Notes: a model not told the origin generated them from the letters alone. A stretch of 64,000 nucleotides of DNA from Mesaphorura yosii (GCA_009869945.1 WIXG01000056.1:1-64000); one strand, 5' to 3'. Counted from the first letter of the stretch, positions 1 to 11,752 are shown. Made by a program: numbers and translations.

Positions 1-115
1 ATACATCAATCGAAAGCTTACACCCCAAGGACTTTAACAAAAAATATTTGACATCGAAATTCGACTGCCCTGGCTCACAGTGGCTTGTCGAAGTTCGACC
101 ATTCGATTGATGTAT
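1..115. repeat. 14-bp inverted repeat enclosing about 87 bases at the window edge
   Basis: Bases 1-14 are the exact reverse complement of bases 102-115. Between them lie smaller palindromes around 54-64 and 88-100. The arrangement looks like a tiny foldback element or the end of a MITE. Position 1 is the window edge, so the left arm could extend further. No coding capacity is seen. It lies upstream of the acetyltransferase gene. Confidence 0.45.
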
Positions 116-225
116 GACTCGTCAATCGCGAGCGCTTAGCCGAAAACAGGGCCTTAACCGGTACCTTCCTTTTGTATTGCAGAGCTTCAATTGTGACTTA
201 TCGGTTAGATCAGTCCTAACGTTCC

Positions 226-1042
226 ATGAAAATGAGTCCTACAACTACAACTGGTCGCGATGGAGAGTCAATCGTCATTCGCCCGGCACCGAAGCAGCCC
301 GATCCGAAGGAGTACGCGCACTTATCTGAGAAGGAGCGAATGTTGGCCGGGTACCCTTATCTCCCGAAGGACAAGCAGTTGAGTGACGAACGTGCGGCTG
401 CAAGAAGGCTCGTCGCACAGTTTAATTCCGCCCCAGCTGGACCTGAGCACGAGGCGTTCAGAAAAGGGATTCTGAAGCAGCTGTTCAATCCAGCCACACA
501 TGATAACATCTTTATTGAACCAAGCTTCCGGTGCGATTACGGGTACAACATAACAATCGGAGAAGGAGCAGAATTCAACTTTGACTGCTGCATTCTGGAT
601 TGTGCGCCAGTTAAAATTGGGTGCGTATTTCTTTTGCTTTAAACTAAGTATTCTGATAGTTATTCAAGACCTTAATCGATAATGGCAATTCTAGGAGGAA
701 GTTTCTGTGTGCGCCGAGCGTTCACATTTACGCTGCAACTCATCCGGTTTGTGGCAAAGAAAGGGAATCGTACGAGTTGGCCAGGCCGGTCACAATTGGT
801 AAGTTATCATTCAGGAGCGCTAATGTAATAAAAATATTCGACATTTGATACATTTATTTCCAATTTCAGGTGACAACGTTTGGGTTGGCGGCCAGTCGGT
901 GATTTGCCCTGGAGTAACAATCGGGGATGATGTGACAATTGGTGCCGGGAGCATCGTCACCAAAGACGTCCCGAGCCACTGCGTTGTTGCAGGAAATCCA
1001 GCCAAGATCATCCGCTACTTACCGGGCTTTGAGCAAAAATGA
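226..1042 (+). CDS. Maltose/galactoside-type O-acetyltransferase (LacA/Maa family), 3 exons
   Basis: Coding exons are 226-620, 695-798 and 870-1042, giving about 223 residues. Residues about 30-90 form a Mac domain ([16 protein letters not shown]), followed by left-handed beta-helix hexapeptides ([32 protein letters not shown]) and the family ending [14 protein letters not shown]. The catalytic histidine is in HIYAATHP. The family transfers acetyl from acetyl-CoA to sugar hydroxyls in the cytosol as a trimer. Exon 2 can start at 695 or 698 because the acceptor is TAGGAG; 695 fits the family alignment better. The ATG at 226 gives a normal bacterial-like length; a second Met is at residue 3. 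The family is mainly bacterial and fungal, so transfer is plausible, but introns show it is now a eukaryotic gene. Exact sugar substrate is unknown. Confidence 0.85.
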
Positions 1043-1251
1043 GAATGCAGTGCTAAGGATCGGGGCGTATGCAGATAAGGACAACTAAGCCTATTGTGAT
1101 TTATTCCGTACATAATTAAATGTACACTTAAATTAAGAAGTGCGTTATACAAGATTCATATTACATACGATAATGTTCACGATCGATGATCAAAATTAAA
1201 CATAACTCCCAATTCTCAATTCGTTTAACGAATTCCTGCTTCCGATTTAGT

Positions 1252-3612
1252 TTATAGTATCCGTGTGCACCTGACTTCTGCATTTCCAGTGTACCCTTCT
1301 GAGCAAATACAAATTGGGAACCTTTCCGCGCCCGTTGTCCCAATTCGGCACTGAGCGTTCTGGGCGCATTTGTTCCTGCACACATTTCGACATCTCTTCT
1401 GCACGCACGTTTTGTGGCCTGGACAATCTGACGTCGTCTCGCACTCTTGCCTACACCGCGGCGGGGTTCCCGTGTACCCAGATTGACAGCTGCATTTCGG
1501 TTGCCCCTTCTCGATTCGACATTCGCTGAATGGGCCACAGCTCAACGTAGCGCAAACGAGGTGCTCAACGTCCGAGTCTTCCAGGCTGCTTGTGCTCGGG
1601 GCGTCGCGCTGCGGCTCGGAAGGATCAAAGGCAATATCACGAGCGCATCCAATCTGCTCACTTCCGGTAAACCCAGGCGGACAAACGCAGCGCACTTCGT
1701 GATCGGTTGCTTCACACTCCAAATTAAAGGGACAAGTTTGCTTGGCGCAGCGGTGGACACATTTTCTGTAGTTTCGACCGGTCTCGCATCGTTCTTCCGA
1801 CTGGCAGTCGTTGTCGATGACGCAGTCGCGTGAATTTGAGATTTCGTCGCAGCTGAGGTACGGATTTCCAGTGTACCCGTCTTTGCAAAGACAAGAGGGC
1901 AGGTCGAAGGTCGAGTTGCCCTGATAGCATTCCGAATTCACACCGCAGATTTTTGTGCCGCACACTTCGACGCAGACTCGAAGTTGGCCAATGTGAGTTC
2001 GACATATTTGGTCGGCGGGGCAATCATGGTTTGTTAGGCATGTGGTCGATTTTATCTGTTCCTTTTGCTTGAGCGGATCCGGTCGCTGAAGCTTGAGTGG
2101 ACCACACCCAAGGACACCGTTTGGGTCCCCAAAGTATCCCGGGTTGCATTGACAAGCGGTTTCATGGTTCTCAGTTAAACAAAACGCGTTCCGAGCACAA
2201 AGTTTGTCCCTGCACGGGTCAAGGCATTGTTGTTTGATGCATTTCTCGCTCATGTCGCAGTGCTGATCAATTCGGCATGGTTTCGGGCTGGCTTCGGAGG
2301 ATGAAAAAGACGGCGCCTTGGTTGTGGATGACCACCGAGGTGGTGAAGGCTCAAATTCAGATCCTGACAAGATGCATTTTCGAAATAAAGACAAGATATT
2401 TTTTCCACTGCACTGACTCGTAGATCACACGAACTCACGAACCTTGAAGAGTATTGAAGCACTCCGTCATTGGGTCGCCCACGAAATCTGGCGGACACTC
2501 GCAGTAAGGCCGTCTGTCGAGGTATTTGCAAATGGCTTCCTTCCCACATCGGATGGAATTCAAGCACGGGTCCTTGCAAGTTCGGTCCGTGTAGCATGAG
2601 AAATTGGGTGGGCAATCGGTGTGAGTCTCGCAGTGTTGAAGTTTTTCAGGATCCATGTCAGCGCTAGGCCTCTCAAATTCTGATTACAGAATTGAAACAT
2701 GACAAGGCGGGTTCTAAGTTTAATAAAGCATTGTGGACCTTCGACTTACGGAATTCATTTGCAGTCTGACTCTGAGTCTTCGAGTTCGGATAGGACACGA
2801 TGTACTCTTTGCTCCGTTGAATTCCATTGTTCTTCGCCGTGCAGCGATAGATACCGTCTGGTTTACTCACTCCGGCGAGGTCAAGTTTGAACCCTACCCG
2901 AGGTTCGTACGTGACTTTGATGTTATCAATGTTCAGACGCCGGAAAGTGCCCTGAAATATATCAGCAATTGGGCACCGGCTCCAAAAAAGGCACACAAGT
3001 GATGCTAAACTTACGCCTTGTGCCTTCTCCAGCGCCACCGTCGCTGCCGGACTGGTGACACTGCACGGGATTACGATGTGTGAGTCATTCTTTGGAATGT
3101 ATACCGTGCTCCCCAACGCTGTCTTTGTAAGCAACTGTGGCCCAGGCACAAAAACGTAGAAATACGACGAGATGCTCGGGAACTCAGTGCTTGTGCACGC
3201 GTAGTTTCCGGTGTGATGCTCCTTAAGTGTGTTGATGAATGCGGATGCTGTGTACCGCTCTTCAGACTCCTTCCGGATGTTGGACAATAGCACCGGAACC
3301 TGAATGCGAACCAGTCGTTAAGATTTTATTCATTTTATAGCTAATTCATGGACGTAATTGAAGTTACGTGTTGGGCGAACTTACCCCAGCTCCAGTGTAA
3401 ATCCACTGCACGGGGAACGTCCCTTCGCAGTCCAAACGAATTCTTTCGACGCTCTCAATGATCACCTCGGAGTCCGGCAGGTCTCCCAGCACTTTAAGGA
3501 TTTTGTTTCTCTCGTCGACTTGGTAGATCCTGATTGCAGGTGAGTCCAAGTCAGCTGCGTCTGTCAATGCAGCCACAGCTGCGAACAGGAAGCTTAAAAT
3601 TACGTGCTTCAT
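1252..3612 (-). CDS. Secreted protein: PVR/PDGFR-like Ig domains plus dumpy-type EGF repeats
   Basis: Five coding exons on the minus strand: 3385-3612, 3015-3299, 2750-2951, 2443-2679, 1252-2363, giving 687 residues. The start is the first ATG (3612), in an AAAATG context, and begins a clear signal peptide (MKHVILSFLFAAVAAL). Residues about 25-125 form a first Ig-like domain ending YFYVFVPG, and about 126-230 a second one with IPCSVTSP and VTYEPRVGFKL. This pattern resembles D1-D2 of VEGFR/PDGFR/insect Pvr. The rest holds several Cys-rich modules (CPPNFSCY, CQCNPGYFGDP, CICSEGYTGN) of the dumpy type. No membrane segment or kinase follows; the ORF stops after the last module. The intron at 2952-3014 is 63 bases without an in-frame stop. 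I infer an extracellular ligand-binding or matrix protein; ligand unknown. Confidence 0.8.
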
Positions 3613-5570
3613 TTTTGTTTGGCGCACGGCTCAGTTCAGTCGCAGTTCCTGGCCAGAATTCGACTAACCTCTCGATTGGAAAGTGAACTTGCCTTTAAAT
3701 GACTGTTATGCAAGCAAGCACAATAATGGCAATGGAAATGCGAAATGGCAACTGGTGACTCATCATTCTTGTCTTCTTGGCATAGTTTCTATTCTTACGT
3801 ACGGCATGGGCCATAGCATGGCATCGCTGAGCTGGGAATTTGCATTATCAACCTCGAGCACCTCGTCACAACCTGTTCAGCGTTCAATGGGGGTCTTGAG
3901 TCTTGATGTCATAGTCATCGTTTTGCTACACACGACACACGGCCCAGGTTCTTGTTGCTCACAAATTAAATTAGTAAGTCGTAAATTATTTTGTTTCTGC
4001 TTGTTTGACTGACTCCTTGTAGTTAGTCATCGTTCGTCATGATCATTGGCAAATTGGCTTATTAAATATTAATGAGTTCTTGGAGTTGTTGCTAGAACCA
4101 GCATTGTACATGGTTTAGTCATAACTAGTTAGCAGCTGGCGCTGGCCAATTGCTAATGATCTTTGCAGGCAGGCGGGTTGACTTTTGATTCTTGTCACAG
4201 GCAGGCAGAGCAATTAATAAATGTCACTCGAAACTGGACAGTCCAGGTACTCCAAAAACAACATGCAAGACAAGAATCTTCGTTGGGCTATTGTCCTTGA
4301 AGACAACATTGAGCGCTAGTTGACTTGCTCACAGTCACAACCACTGCAATTGGAATTTGAATTCGATTCGTCTCTCTGTCATCTCCAACCTTCATACATA
4401 CATTTACATTGTTGTGCGTCGTGCCATTGATGACGCTTGTTCGTTTCAGAAGCGTTCAATTCAGTAATCACATTGATAGATTGATTGAATTGTTTATGAC
4501 TGGAACGCGGCGCCCGCGCCCTAGCATGAGTCATTCCCTTTGTGTTTTGTAACGTAACGGGAACTGAAAGAACATTGCGATGAAGGATAGAATTATGGGA
4601 TCAGAATCGGTAACACGACAGGGCTCAATGTTTCGGTTCGTTGCCTAGCATTAAATGCGATTTAATCAGACTAAGAATGATTCATCCACTCTAGGCTCGA
4701 TTCGGATGACTCGACTGATCGAACAAAAATTCTTGCTCGATCTCCGATGCGATGGAGTGAAATTTCTACACAATAGATACAGAGCCGGTTGGATTTCTGG
4801 GTTGGTGAATACCTTCATTCGCCACAAGAGCCGAGAGCCACAAATTAAAAATCTTCTGGCCATGAGTTTAGCTAAAGCTTCATTCATCGGACTGGCTAAG
4901 TTGACGGTTAAAGAGCTTGATCCTATAAGGTCATTATCCTTAATATTATGTTTCCGAAAGCAAACTTTGATCTTGCATCTGTATGTTAACTTGAGGCAAA
5001 TTTAAAGAAGCAAACAAAATGTAACAAGTCTAAGCTGCTCAAAAGATAGCAAGCCTGAAGCTGAGAGCACTCGGCTTTTGACATTGTTGCGTGCATGAGA
5101 CTTGTTCAGTATCGGTACATGTGCAATTAAAACGCGCATCACTTGCAAAGGAGCATTGGCATCCAGATTCATTAACATAAGCGTAAATTTTCATGATTTG
5201 GGGAGTTAACCATGAACCCGGTCATGTCCTTTCTGCGTACAGTACAACAATGGGAATGGGACGACGAGAGTCCACAAGAATGAATTTCCCTGAGGTGGAA
5301 AAGAAAAACCGGATTATGAAAGCGAAATCTGCAAATATGCGAATGAAAGATTGATTAAACCCGAGCCGAGTCGCCGGACAAGGCAGCCTGTGATTAAAAC
5401 AATTTGTTGAACTTTCTTGCAGTCAGTATTACTTTGACTTTCATTTAGAAAAGTGCAAGTATCGTTAAGTCAGACGCGACGACAGCATTGTTGCAACTGA
5501 GGGGTAATTCGCAACTCTAGTTAGTTAAGATAAGGACCACATTGCATTTATTTAGCAGACTGTGACCACC
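3613..5570. other. Intergenic region between divergent Ig-EGF and Tyr/Gly-rich genes
   Basis: About 2 kb between the start codons of two divergently transcribed secreted-protein genes. It must hold both promoters and 5' UTRs. I see no convincing coding exon: the longest open frame (4655-5005, +) has no family resemblance and no flanking splice logic. No TATA box is obvious close to either start. Confidence 0.6.
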
Positions 5571-7042
5571 ATGAAGCCGATTTTGGTAAGGAAATTAAGT
5601 CTTTATCCAGACGCTCTGGATTTTTTCACGTTTTCTAGCTGATAACGAGCATATTCAGTTCATTAAGTAAGACTGCCCCTGCCGGGAGCGGCGCTTGACT
5701 TGGATAGCCAGAATTTTACAGAAATAAAGCACATTGGTTCGTTAATCAGGCGAAAGTCACTAACAAAGGCGTAAAAGCACACGCGCTTGGCATCGTTTGA
5801 TAAAGCGTCGTCAAATCCCAGTCAATAAACTAATCTCAGTTTGCCTTTCTGTCTGCAATTCAGCATTGACTTGACTTGTGTACCTCAGTTTGGCAGCGAT
5901 AAATTGCATTAAAATGGAAGACGCTTAACGTAGTGTTGTGCAGCAATAACTTGATAACCACCAACCAGTTAAACAAGTTTGCCGATTGAGACACTTGAAA
6001 CTAAAGCCTTGATGCTCGCATGGGCAGCATTCGCTTTGAGTATTGCTTTGCTTTGCATCTATGCCAAGCTTTCTATAACAGTCATGAAAAATCCTGCTAC
6101 ACACATGAGCTGTTTCCGTGGCGTAGTTGGTTATCGCGTCTGCTTAACAACGATGTTTGCGCGCAGAAGGTCGTCGGTTCGAACCCGACCGGAAACAGTT
6201 AACTTTTTTGCAGTTTTTTGCAAACTGCTTTTGCATTAACTAATGCGCGAAGAAGTGTTATGTGTGCTCCTGACGCACTTTCGCTGATTTTTAATAGTTT
6301 TTCATGTACTGAACACAAAAATAATTTGACTTCTGAATGATTTCCACAGGTCATCTTTTTGCTGGCGGCAGTCATAGACGCCCAGTACTACTATTCCGAC
6401 TACGAGCCCGAGCCAGAGAATTTCTACCATCCATACTACGGGTCTCTCGTGCAACAGCCACACTACAGCAGCTTCTTCTACCCGTCCTACTCCAGAGGAG
6501 CACTCCAGCAGTCATACGGGCGACAATTCCAGCAGGAGCCGTCCTACTCATACTACAATGACTACGAGCCAATGTACGCGCTGTACGACCCTTACGAGTA
6601 CGACCAGCAGTGGGTGTCTCCGTACGTCGTGAGACCCAGCAGGCCGTCGTACTTCTGGACCACCCCAGGCTCATACAGGCGAATGGCCAGGAAGGGAAAC
6701 AAGAATAAGGGCAACAAGAAGGGAAATAAGAAGGGCGGTGGACACCATGAAGACGAAGGTGGCTGGTGGTACATCCGTGACAAAAAAGGATGCATCTCGG
6801 GTACCTGGGGTAAACCACCTCCACACGGCTTGGAGCGAGAGCACTACTCGCAGGGTGCCTGCGGTTACCTGGGTGGGCATTCACAGAGAGGGAAGGGCGG
6901 GCCAGGATGGTCGCTGCCAATTGGCGGACACAAGGTCGGACCCGCCTCAGGAAACAGAATCGGAGGAGGTGGCGGATACGGCGGTGGTGGCTATGGAGGT
7001 GGACGACAAGGAGGACGCTATGCATCAGCGTACGGCCGTTAA
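5571..7042 (+). CDS. Secreted Tyr-rich/Gly-rich orphan protein, 2 exons
   Basis: Exon 1 is 5571-5585 and exon 2 is 6350-7042, joined in phase 0 by GTAAGG and CACAG. The protein is 235 residues. Joining the exons creates a signal peptide (MKPILVIFLLAAVIDAQ) that neither exon has alone, which supports the model. The mature N-terminal part is rich in Tyr, Glu and Pro (YYYSDYEPEPENFYHPYY). A short basic Lys/Asn/Gly stretch follows (about residues 105-125), then a Trp/Cys/Gly-rich segment with two cysteines, and a Gly/Tyr-rich tail. This composition resembles structural, cuticle-like or antimicrobial Gly-rich secreted proteins, but I recognise no family. AATAAA lies at 7138. The 764-base intron contains a complete tRNA gene on the same strand. 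Confidence 0.75.
6112..6197 (+). tRNA. tRNA-Val(AAC) with a 12-base intron
   Basis: The cloverleaf is complete. The acceptor arm pairs 6112-6118 with 6190-6196 (GTTTCCG/CGGAAAC), the anticodon stem pairs 6139-6143 with 6163-6167 (TCTGC/GCAGA), and the T stem pairs 6173-6177 with 6185-6189. The anticodon AAC is at 6146-6148. Bases 6150-6161 interrupt the loop just 3' of position 37, the canonical place for a nuclear tRNA intron. The A box (6119-6130) and B box (GGTTCGAACCC at 6176) are intact, and a run of six T lies at 6204-6209 as a polymerase III terminator. The gene sits inside the intron of the Tyr/Gly-rich protein gene, same strand. Confidence 0.93.
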
Positions 7043-7137
7043 ACTCAAGAATCTGGACCTTTTAGAAGGAAAACCACATTGAAATTATTTAACTCATTAG
7101 TGATGCTAGAAATTTGAACACTTAAATTGGCCAAATG

Positions 7138-7143
7138 AATAAA
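7138..7143 (+). promoter_or_regulatory. AATAAA polyadenylation signal of the Tyr/Gly-rich gene
   Basis: A canonical AATAAA lies 96 bases after the stop codon at 7042. The next gene (MFSD6-A) is convergent and ends at 7515, so 7144-7514 holds both 3' ends; nothing else is seen there. Confidence 0.6.
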
Positions 7144-7514
7144 GAAGAAACAAATATTGAACAAACAGTCACATTTGTATTATGTTCATTTGCATTGAAG
7201 GTTTAAAACTCGCGCAATGCGGTGCATTTTGTTAAATGAATAGAATAAGATTTTTTAAAGCTTTAGCTATTACTATCACAAAATCACAGGAAAATATTTA
7301 AAATAGCTACAACATTAAGATTCCATGACTTTGGGCAACACTTTAAATAGGCTAACTGCTAATGGTAAATAATCGACAACCACCTTAAAAGTCCTTAAGA
7401 ATAAAAGTGAGATAAGAATTGCAAGTGCAAAGTGACGAGCTTAAATTAAAGCAGTACAGAAGTCAAGGTAGTTTCAGTTCTCATTGTGACTCGTAGCACT
7501 CCTTTGTAAGCGAC

Positions 7515-10500
7515 TTATTCGCTGTCCACGTCAACCTCATGCGAGACTCCATTCATGGCGCACATTTCTCGTCCTTCAGGCTCCGCCGTGTCTATACCAG
7601 GGTAGGCATATTCAAAAACGTAAGAACACAGAGTTAGCGTCGCTGAAACAAGTGTCACAAGACTGACTTACCCACTGGAATTCCATAAACTCTCTTCTTG
7701 TTAAACGTTATCATAAGGACGTGGTGAATCAGACAAAAAATTAAGGCACCGATTCCAAATACTCTGAACGCTGTCTTTCCTCCCCACTGCATAAATTATA
7801 AACTAAAATTAACTCCGATTCGAGATTAACATTGGACTAGTTTCTTACCAATTGATGAAGAATACCACCGACCAGACTACCAATTGCAACTCCTACAAAC
7901 GTGAAAAACATGAAAATCTTCGATATTATTCAGCAGGGGGGACAGTGGGAAGCTTTTTTAAGTTGCTCTTACCGAAACCTTCGAAAGCTGCTCCAAAAAT
8001 GCCCTGCACAGTCGCAGCGCTGCCTGGAGGACTCAAGACACTTGCATACGTGGCCATAACGGAATAAAATACGCCGAACGTGATCCCATGAAGTAGTTCC
8101 ACCTAATCAATAGAAGAACGTGAAATTAATTTTAAAAGTTGCAGGCAACACAAGCCATAGCGTTATAACTTACCGGAACGAACAGCCAAATGTGTGAAAG
8201 ACATGAATAAATTATGAATCGCACTCCAAATACAAACAACACGAGGGACATACAATTGACGTAGCCCAGTCGCTTTATGAAAGATTCTATAAAAGAAATC
8301 ATATTAAGGCTTGCTTTAGTTAAGAAAATGTGTGCCGTATTAAACACTTACTTGCGTAGTAAAAGAAAGGTAATTCGGAGATGCACTGCACTGCTACCAT
8401 CACACCTTGCAAACTTTTAAGATTGTCTGTATTATCACAGTTGGTGTACGCCACATCTTCAACATACCTGAGATGAGAGTATGAATTGCCATTATAGTTT
8501 TTGAATTTTACGATTTAGAGATTAGCAAATCACTCACCAAAATAGAAAAAACCAATGAATTCCTGTGCACATTCCAACAATTACTGAAGCCATGATAAAA
8601 ATGATTATTCTAAGATCGGTGAGCAATGCGGAGACGTCCTTGGCAAGTGCTTTGGGCTTCGGCATTTCCTTTATCTGTAAAACCACGAATAACTTCAGTC
8701 ATAAAATTCAGCGAATGATCCAAACTTATTCAGGCTAGGTTAGGCGGAAAATTATAAGATGAAAGTAAGTGCAACTAGAAGATTGCAAAATGTTAAAAGT
8801 GAAAAAAAGCAGTGTAAGATGTCATCACATACATCTTGCTGCTCTAAAAGTGTGAAGTCATCCTGCAACGCCTGACGCATTCACGTGTGCAGCACAATAA
8901 TAGTAAACATTGGCAGAGCCGTTAGTGCCCCACAATTAACTATAGGCTTCTATTATCTAACTCCTCATTAAAATGTTCTAAAAGTGTCCTTACCTCCCAT
9001 TTATAGGCGACTATGAGATCAAGAATTAGTAGAGCAGCTAACACGTAGAAGCACGGCGAGTAATCTTTCAGTAGCTTCCCCTTACTACTGGTGTCGATTA
9101 GGAATCCAGAAAAGAGAGTGAACAGTCCCCAACCAACTGCTCCCCACAATCTCTGCAATCCGTACAAATCAGATCGATCGCCTTCAAATAATAATAAAAG
9201 AGCATAAAGATCATTAAATAATTATTGGTCTGACTTTTCTGAACGCGGGACTTACCGAGCAGTTGAAAGCAAAGTGCATCCGCTATGGAATTCACAGTGG
9301 CGATGGACACAAATGCAATGATCACCAGGAGGCCGTACAACCAAAATTTTGTGGAGGTGAACAACTCTTTGTCAACGGACATTACCCTTTCTAGTTTAGT
9401 ATTGAGATCAGGGATACTCGGGCAGTCAGCGTAGCAAGTGTCCAGCTCGTTTTGATCTGACATGCAAGTGATTTGTCTGAATTCTTCAACACCAGGCTTG
9501 AAAGTTATTCCGCTCACTCGCAAGTACAAACAGTCTCCTACAATCTCCGAGCTGGAGAGCTGAGGGAGGAATAAAAATGTTATCGAGATTGCGTATTAAA
9601 ACTGACGATGATTCTTTACCTTCAGACTTGCTTCAAATTTCAGCATGTACGGCTCAATGTCCCTGTACCCCGGATTTTGATTTTGACCTGCTTTTCTGGG
9701 GTTAGGCTCTTGGGTACTTGATGACAACCTCAAAAATGCTGGCTCCGTGTCTAACCCTCTTCTAAGACAGTCGCTTGGCATGTATTCTTTGTCTAAATTG
9801 TTGCAGAAATCTAGGAACTGTGGGATACTGTGAATGTAGCACGCTATGTTGCATCTGTCAGGATTTGCTTGGTATTTCTCCGGTTTCGTAAAGGTGCCAT
9901 TTTGTTCGCTTGAGTTTATCGGATACGATGTGGTACTGCTGGAGAAGAAATTATGATTCTGATCTTGATCCTCATTCTCTTCTTCAGGCCCTGGTTCAAT
10001 TGGCTTTTGCGACGAAGGAAACTTCTCATAGTACGCAAACACTTCCTCTTTTACGGTTAAGTTGCCGGTTCCACATGAACGAGCGCCTTGGCTGCATTGT
10101 TTTATATAGCTTGATCCAAGTCCGCATTCGAACACGACTGGTCTTCTGATTGCTTCTTGGCCCAGAAACGCCATGCAGACGGACGACATCAAAGCAAGTA
10201 GAACACAAAATAGAAAAATCGACTTTCTCTTCTTAAAATGGTCCGCGATGATTCCGATAGTTGGCTTTGCTAAAAACGAGATAAACGGAGCAGCACCTAC
10301 AAATAGACAAATAAAATCAGATCAATAATGGCCCTAATTGTGTAAATCTCGACATTTGGATGGGTGAATTTTACCGTAAATTGCACCAACTTCTGCGCTT
10401 GTGATGCCAAGCTGCTTTCCAAGAACCGGTATGAAAGGAATTAAAGCTGATGCTCCTAAAAATGAACGCAAAATTGGTTAAGTCTCAAACTGGAAACATT

Positions 10501-10591
10501 GTAGTTTAATTTCATTATCATTACCAGCGTTAAAGAAAAAGTAGTGAGCTTTCACTGGAAGCATCCGAATATTAACTCTCCAACGGGACAT
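7515..10591 (-). CDS. Mfsd6: MFSD6-type major facilitator transporter, copy A, 12 exons
   Basis: Coding exons (minus strand): 10525-10591, 10375-10455, 10296-9620, 9559-9256, 9181-8994, 8674-8538, 8467-8352, 8286-8174, 8102-7973, 7892-7849, 7786-7672, 7591-7515. All phases agree and give 682 residues. The N-terminus (HYFFFNAGASALIPFIPV) is the first membrane helix typical of MFSD6. A long loop of about 170 residues with many Cys and Asn-Xaa-Ser/Thr sites follows TM2. The conserved YGLQRLWGAVGWGLFTL and GTVQG-like segment (SAATVQGIFGAAFEGFG) mark the second half. The final exon encodes a short acidic cytosolic tail. It is a polytopic membrane protein; substrate is not known from sequence. It is paralogous to the gene at 13049-15957 and shares most intron positions. 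Confidence 0.88.
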
Positions 10592-10757
10592 CTTTGATTT
10601 ATTTTATGGTCCTGCACCCTTGATTAGTTTGTGTTACTTTGACTGATGATGGGCATGACGTGGTGGCCCTCCAAAGATTCGTATTCTTCTGGCGTCTGTC
10701 AAATACCTCAGCCGACATTCCATATCCTACTAAATTAAGCATACATTTTATCGATTA

Positions 10758-10850
10758 TACGTCGGTGCGTCGGGATCGAACCCAAGCCTTTATCAGCAAG
10801 CTGAATACGTGAGACTTATCAGGTGCCCTATGAAAGGGCTCAAGTCAAGT
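10758..10850 (-). repeat. Degenerate tRNA-like or SINE-like element
   Basis: The minus strand carries a perfect B-box (GGTTCGATCCC, bases 10772-10782) preceded by a tRNA-like stretch that could form an anticodon-like hairpin (TTCAGC/GCTGA). The acceptor and T stems do not pair well and no clear A box is seen. It looks like a tRNA pseudogene or a tRNA-derived SINE fragment. Confidence 0.3.
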
Positions 10851-11752
10851 GCTAGAGGCCTTGCCAAGCGTTATGGCACACTCAAGTCTCAATTAGCTTA
10901 CATTACTTAATTTTTATCAGTCCTTGCAGTGACAGCACTTACCTCATCATTTTGTCGACTACTGGTTTGGTTAAAGTCTCAAGTCTAATTGTTTGGTAAT
11001 AGCAGCAAGGAGGCCTGCGAGGTACATACAAACTTTTCACTCCCTGGTTAGTTTGTATAGCTCAAATAACTTTAGGTTTAGTAACTGCCTTGCCCGTAAA
11101 TGTGTTATCCAGTTAGAAAATATGAATACATGTTCTCCCTCACACGATCATACGGTCTGCCCTTCCTTGACTGCGAATCACATCGCCTATGATCGTTCAT
11201 TTTGCGTGCTAAACTACAGCAGCTGAATCAGAAGCCAGTGAAATCTCCGGGCCGTCAAGCTGTGCTGTACCTGATTAACAAACATGTGACATAATGTTCA
11301 CAGCACAAAGTCAAGAGATAAGCCGGCAGACGATTTATGATCACGGTTTTATCATTTTTATGATTTAATGATCTTGTAATCCTAATCTGACATCAATAAA
11401 AATCTGAAATTTCGCCTTGCTAGACGCCAAGCCCATTTTGTAATTTACATCATTAGCAATTAGTGGCAGCAGTTGAATTTGTAGGAATTCCGTAATGGAC
11501 CATCTTCTCATCAAATCATTCATGTAACCGTCTCTGGCTCTGCTCCAGTAAGCTTATCTCAATTTTATGCGAAATTGCAACCAGAATTTTATGGCATAAC
11601 TTCGCATGACAAACAAGAATCTGGAAAGTTTTTCAGCAGAAGATTTCCACTCGCATAATCGCAGGTGTATGCGAGCGTCACGGTGCAATGAGTTATTACT
11701 TAGCCTATTAGCCAAGTTCATTGTAAATTCGATCGGGAAATTCTGAATGCTG

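Noticed and set aside
4655-5005. 116-codon open frame on the plus strand
   Set aside because: No protein-like composition, family motif, or supporting splice sites; both strands are open by chance here.
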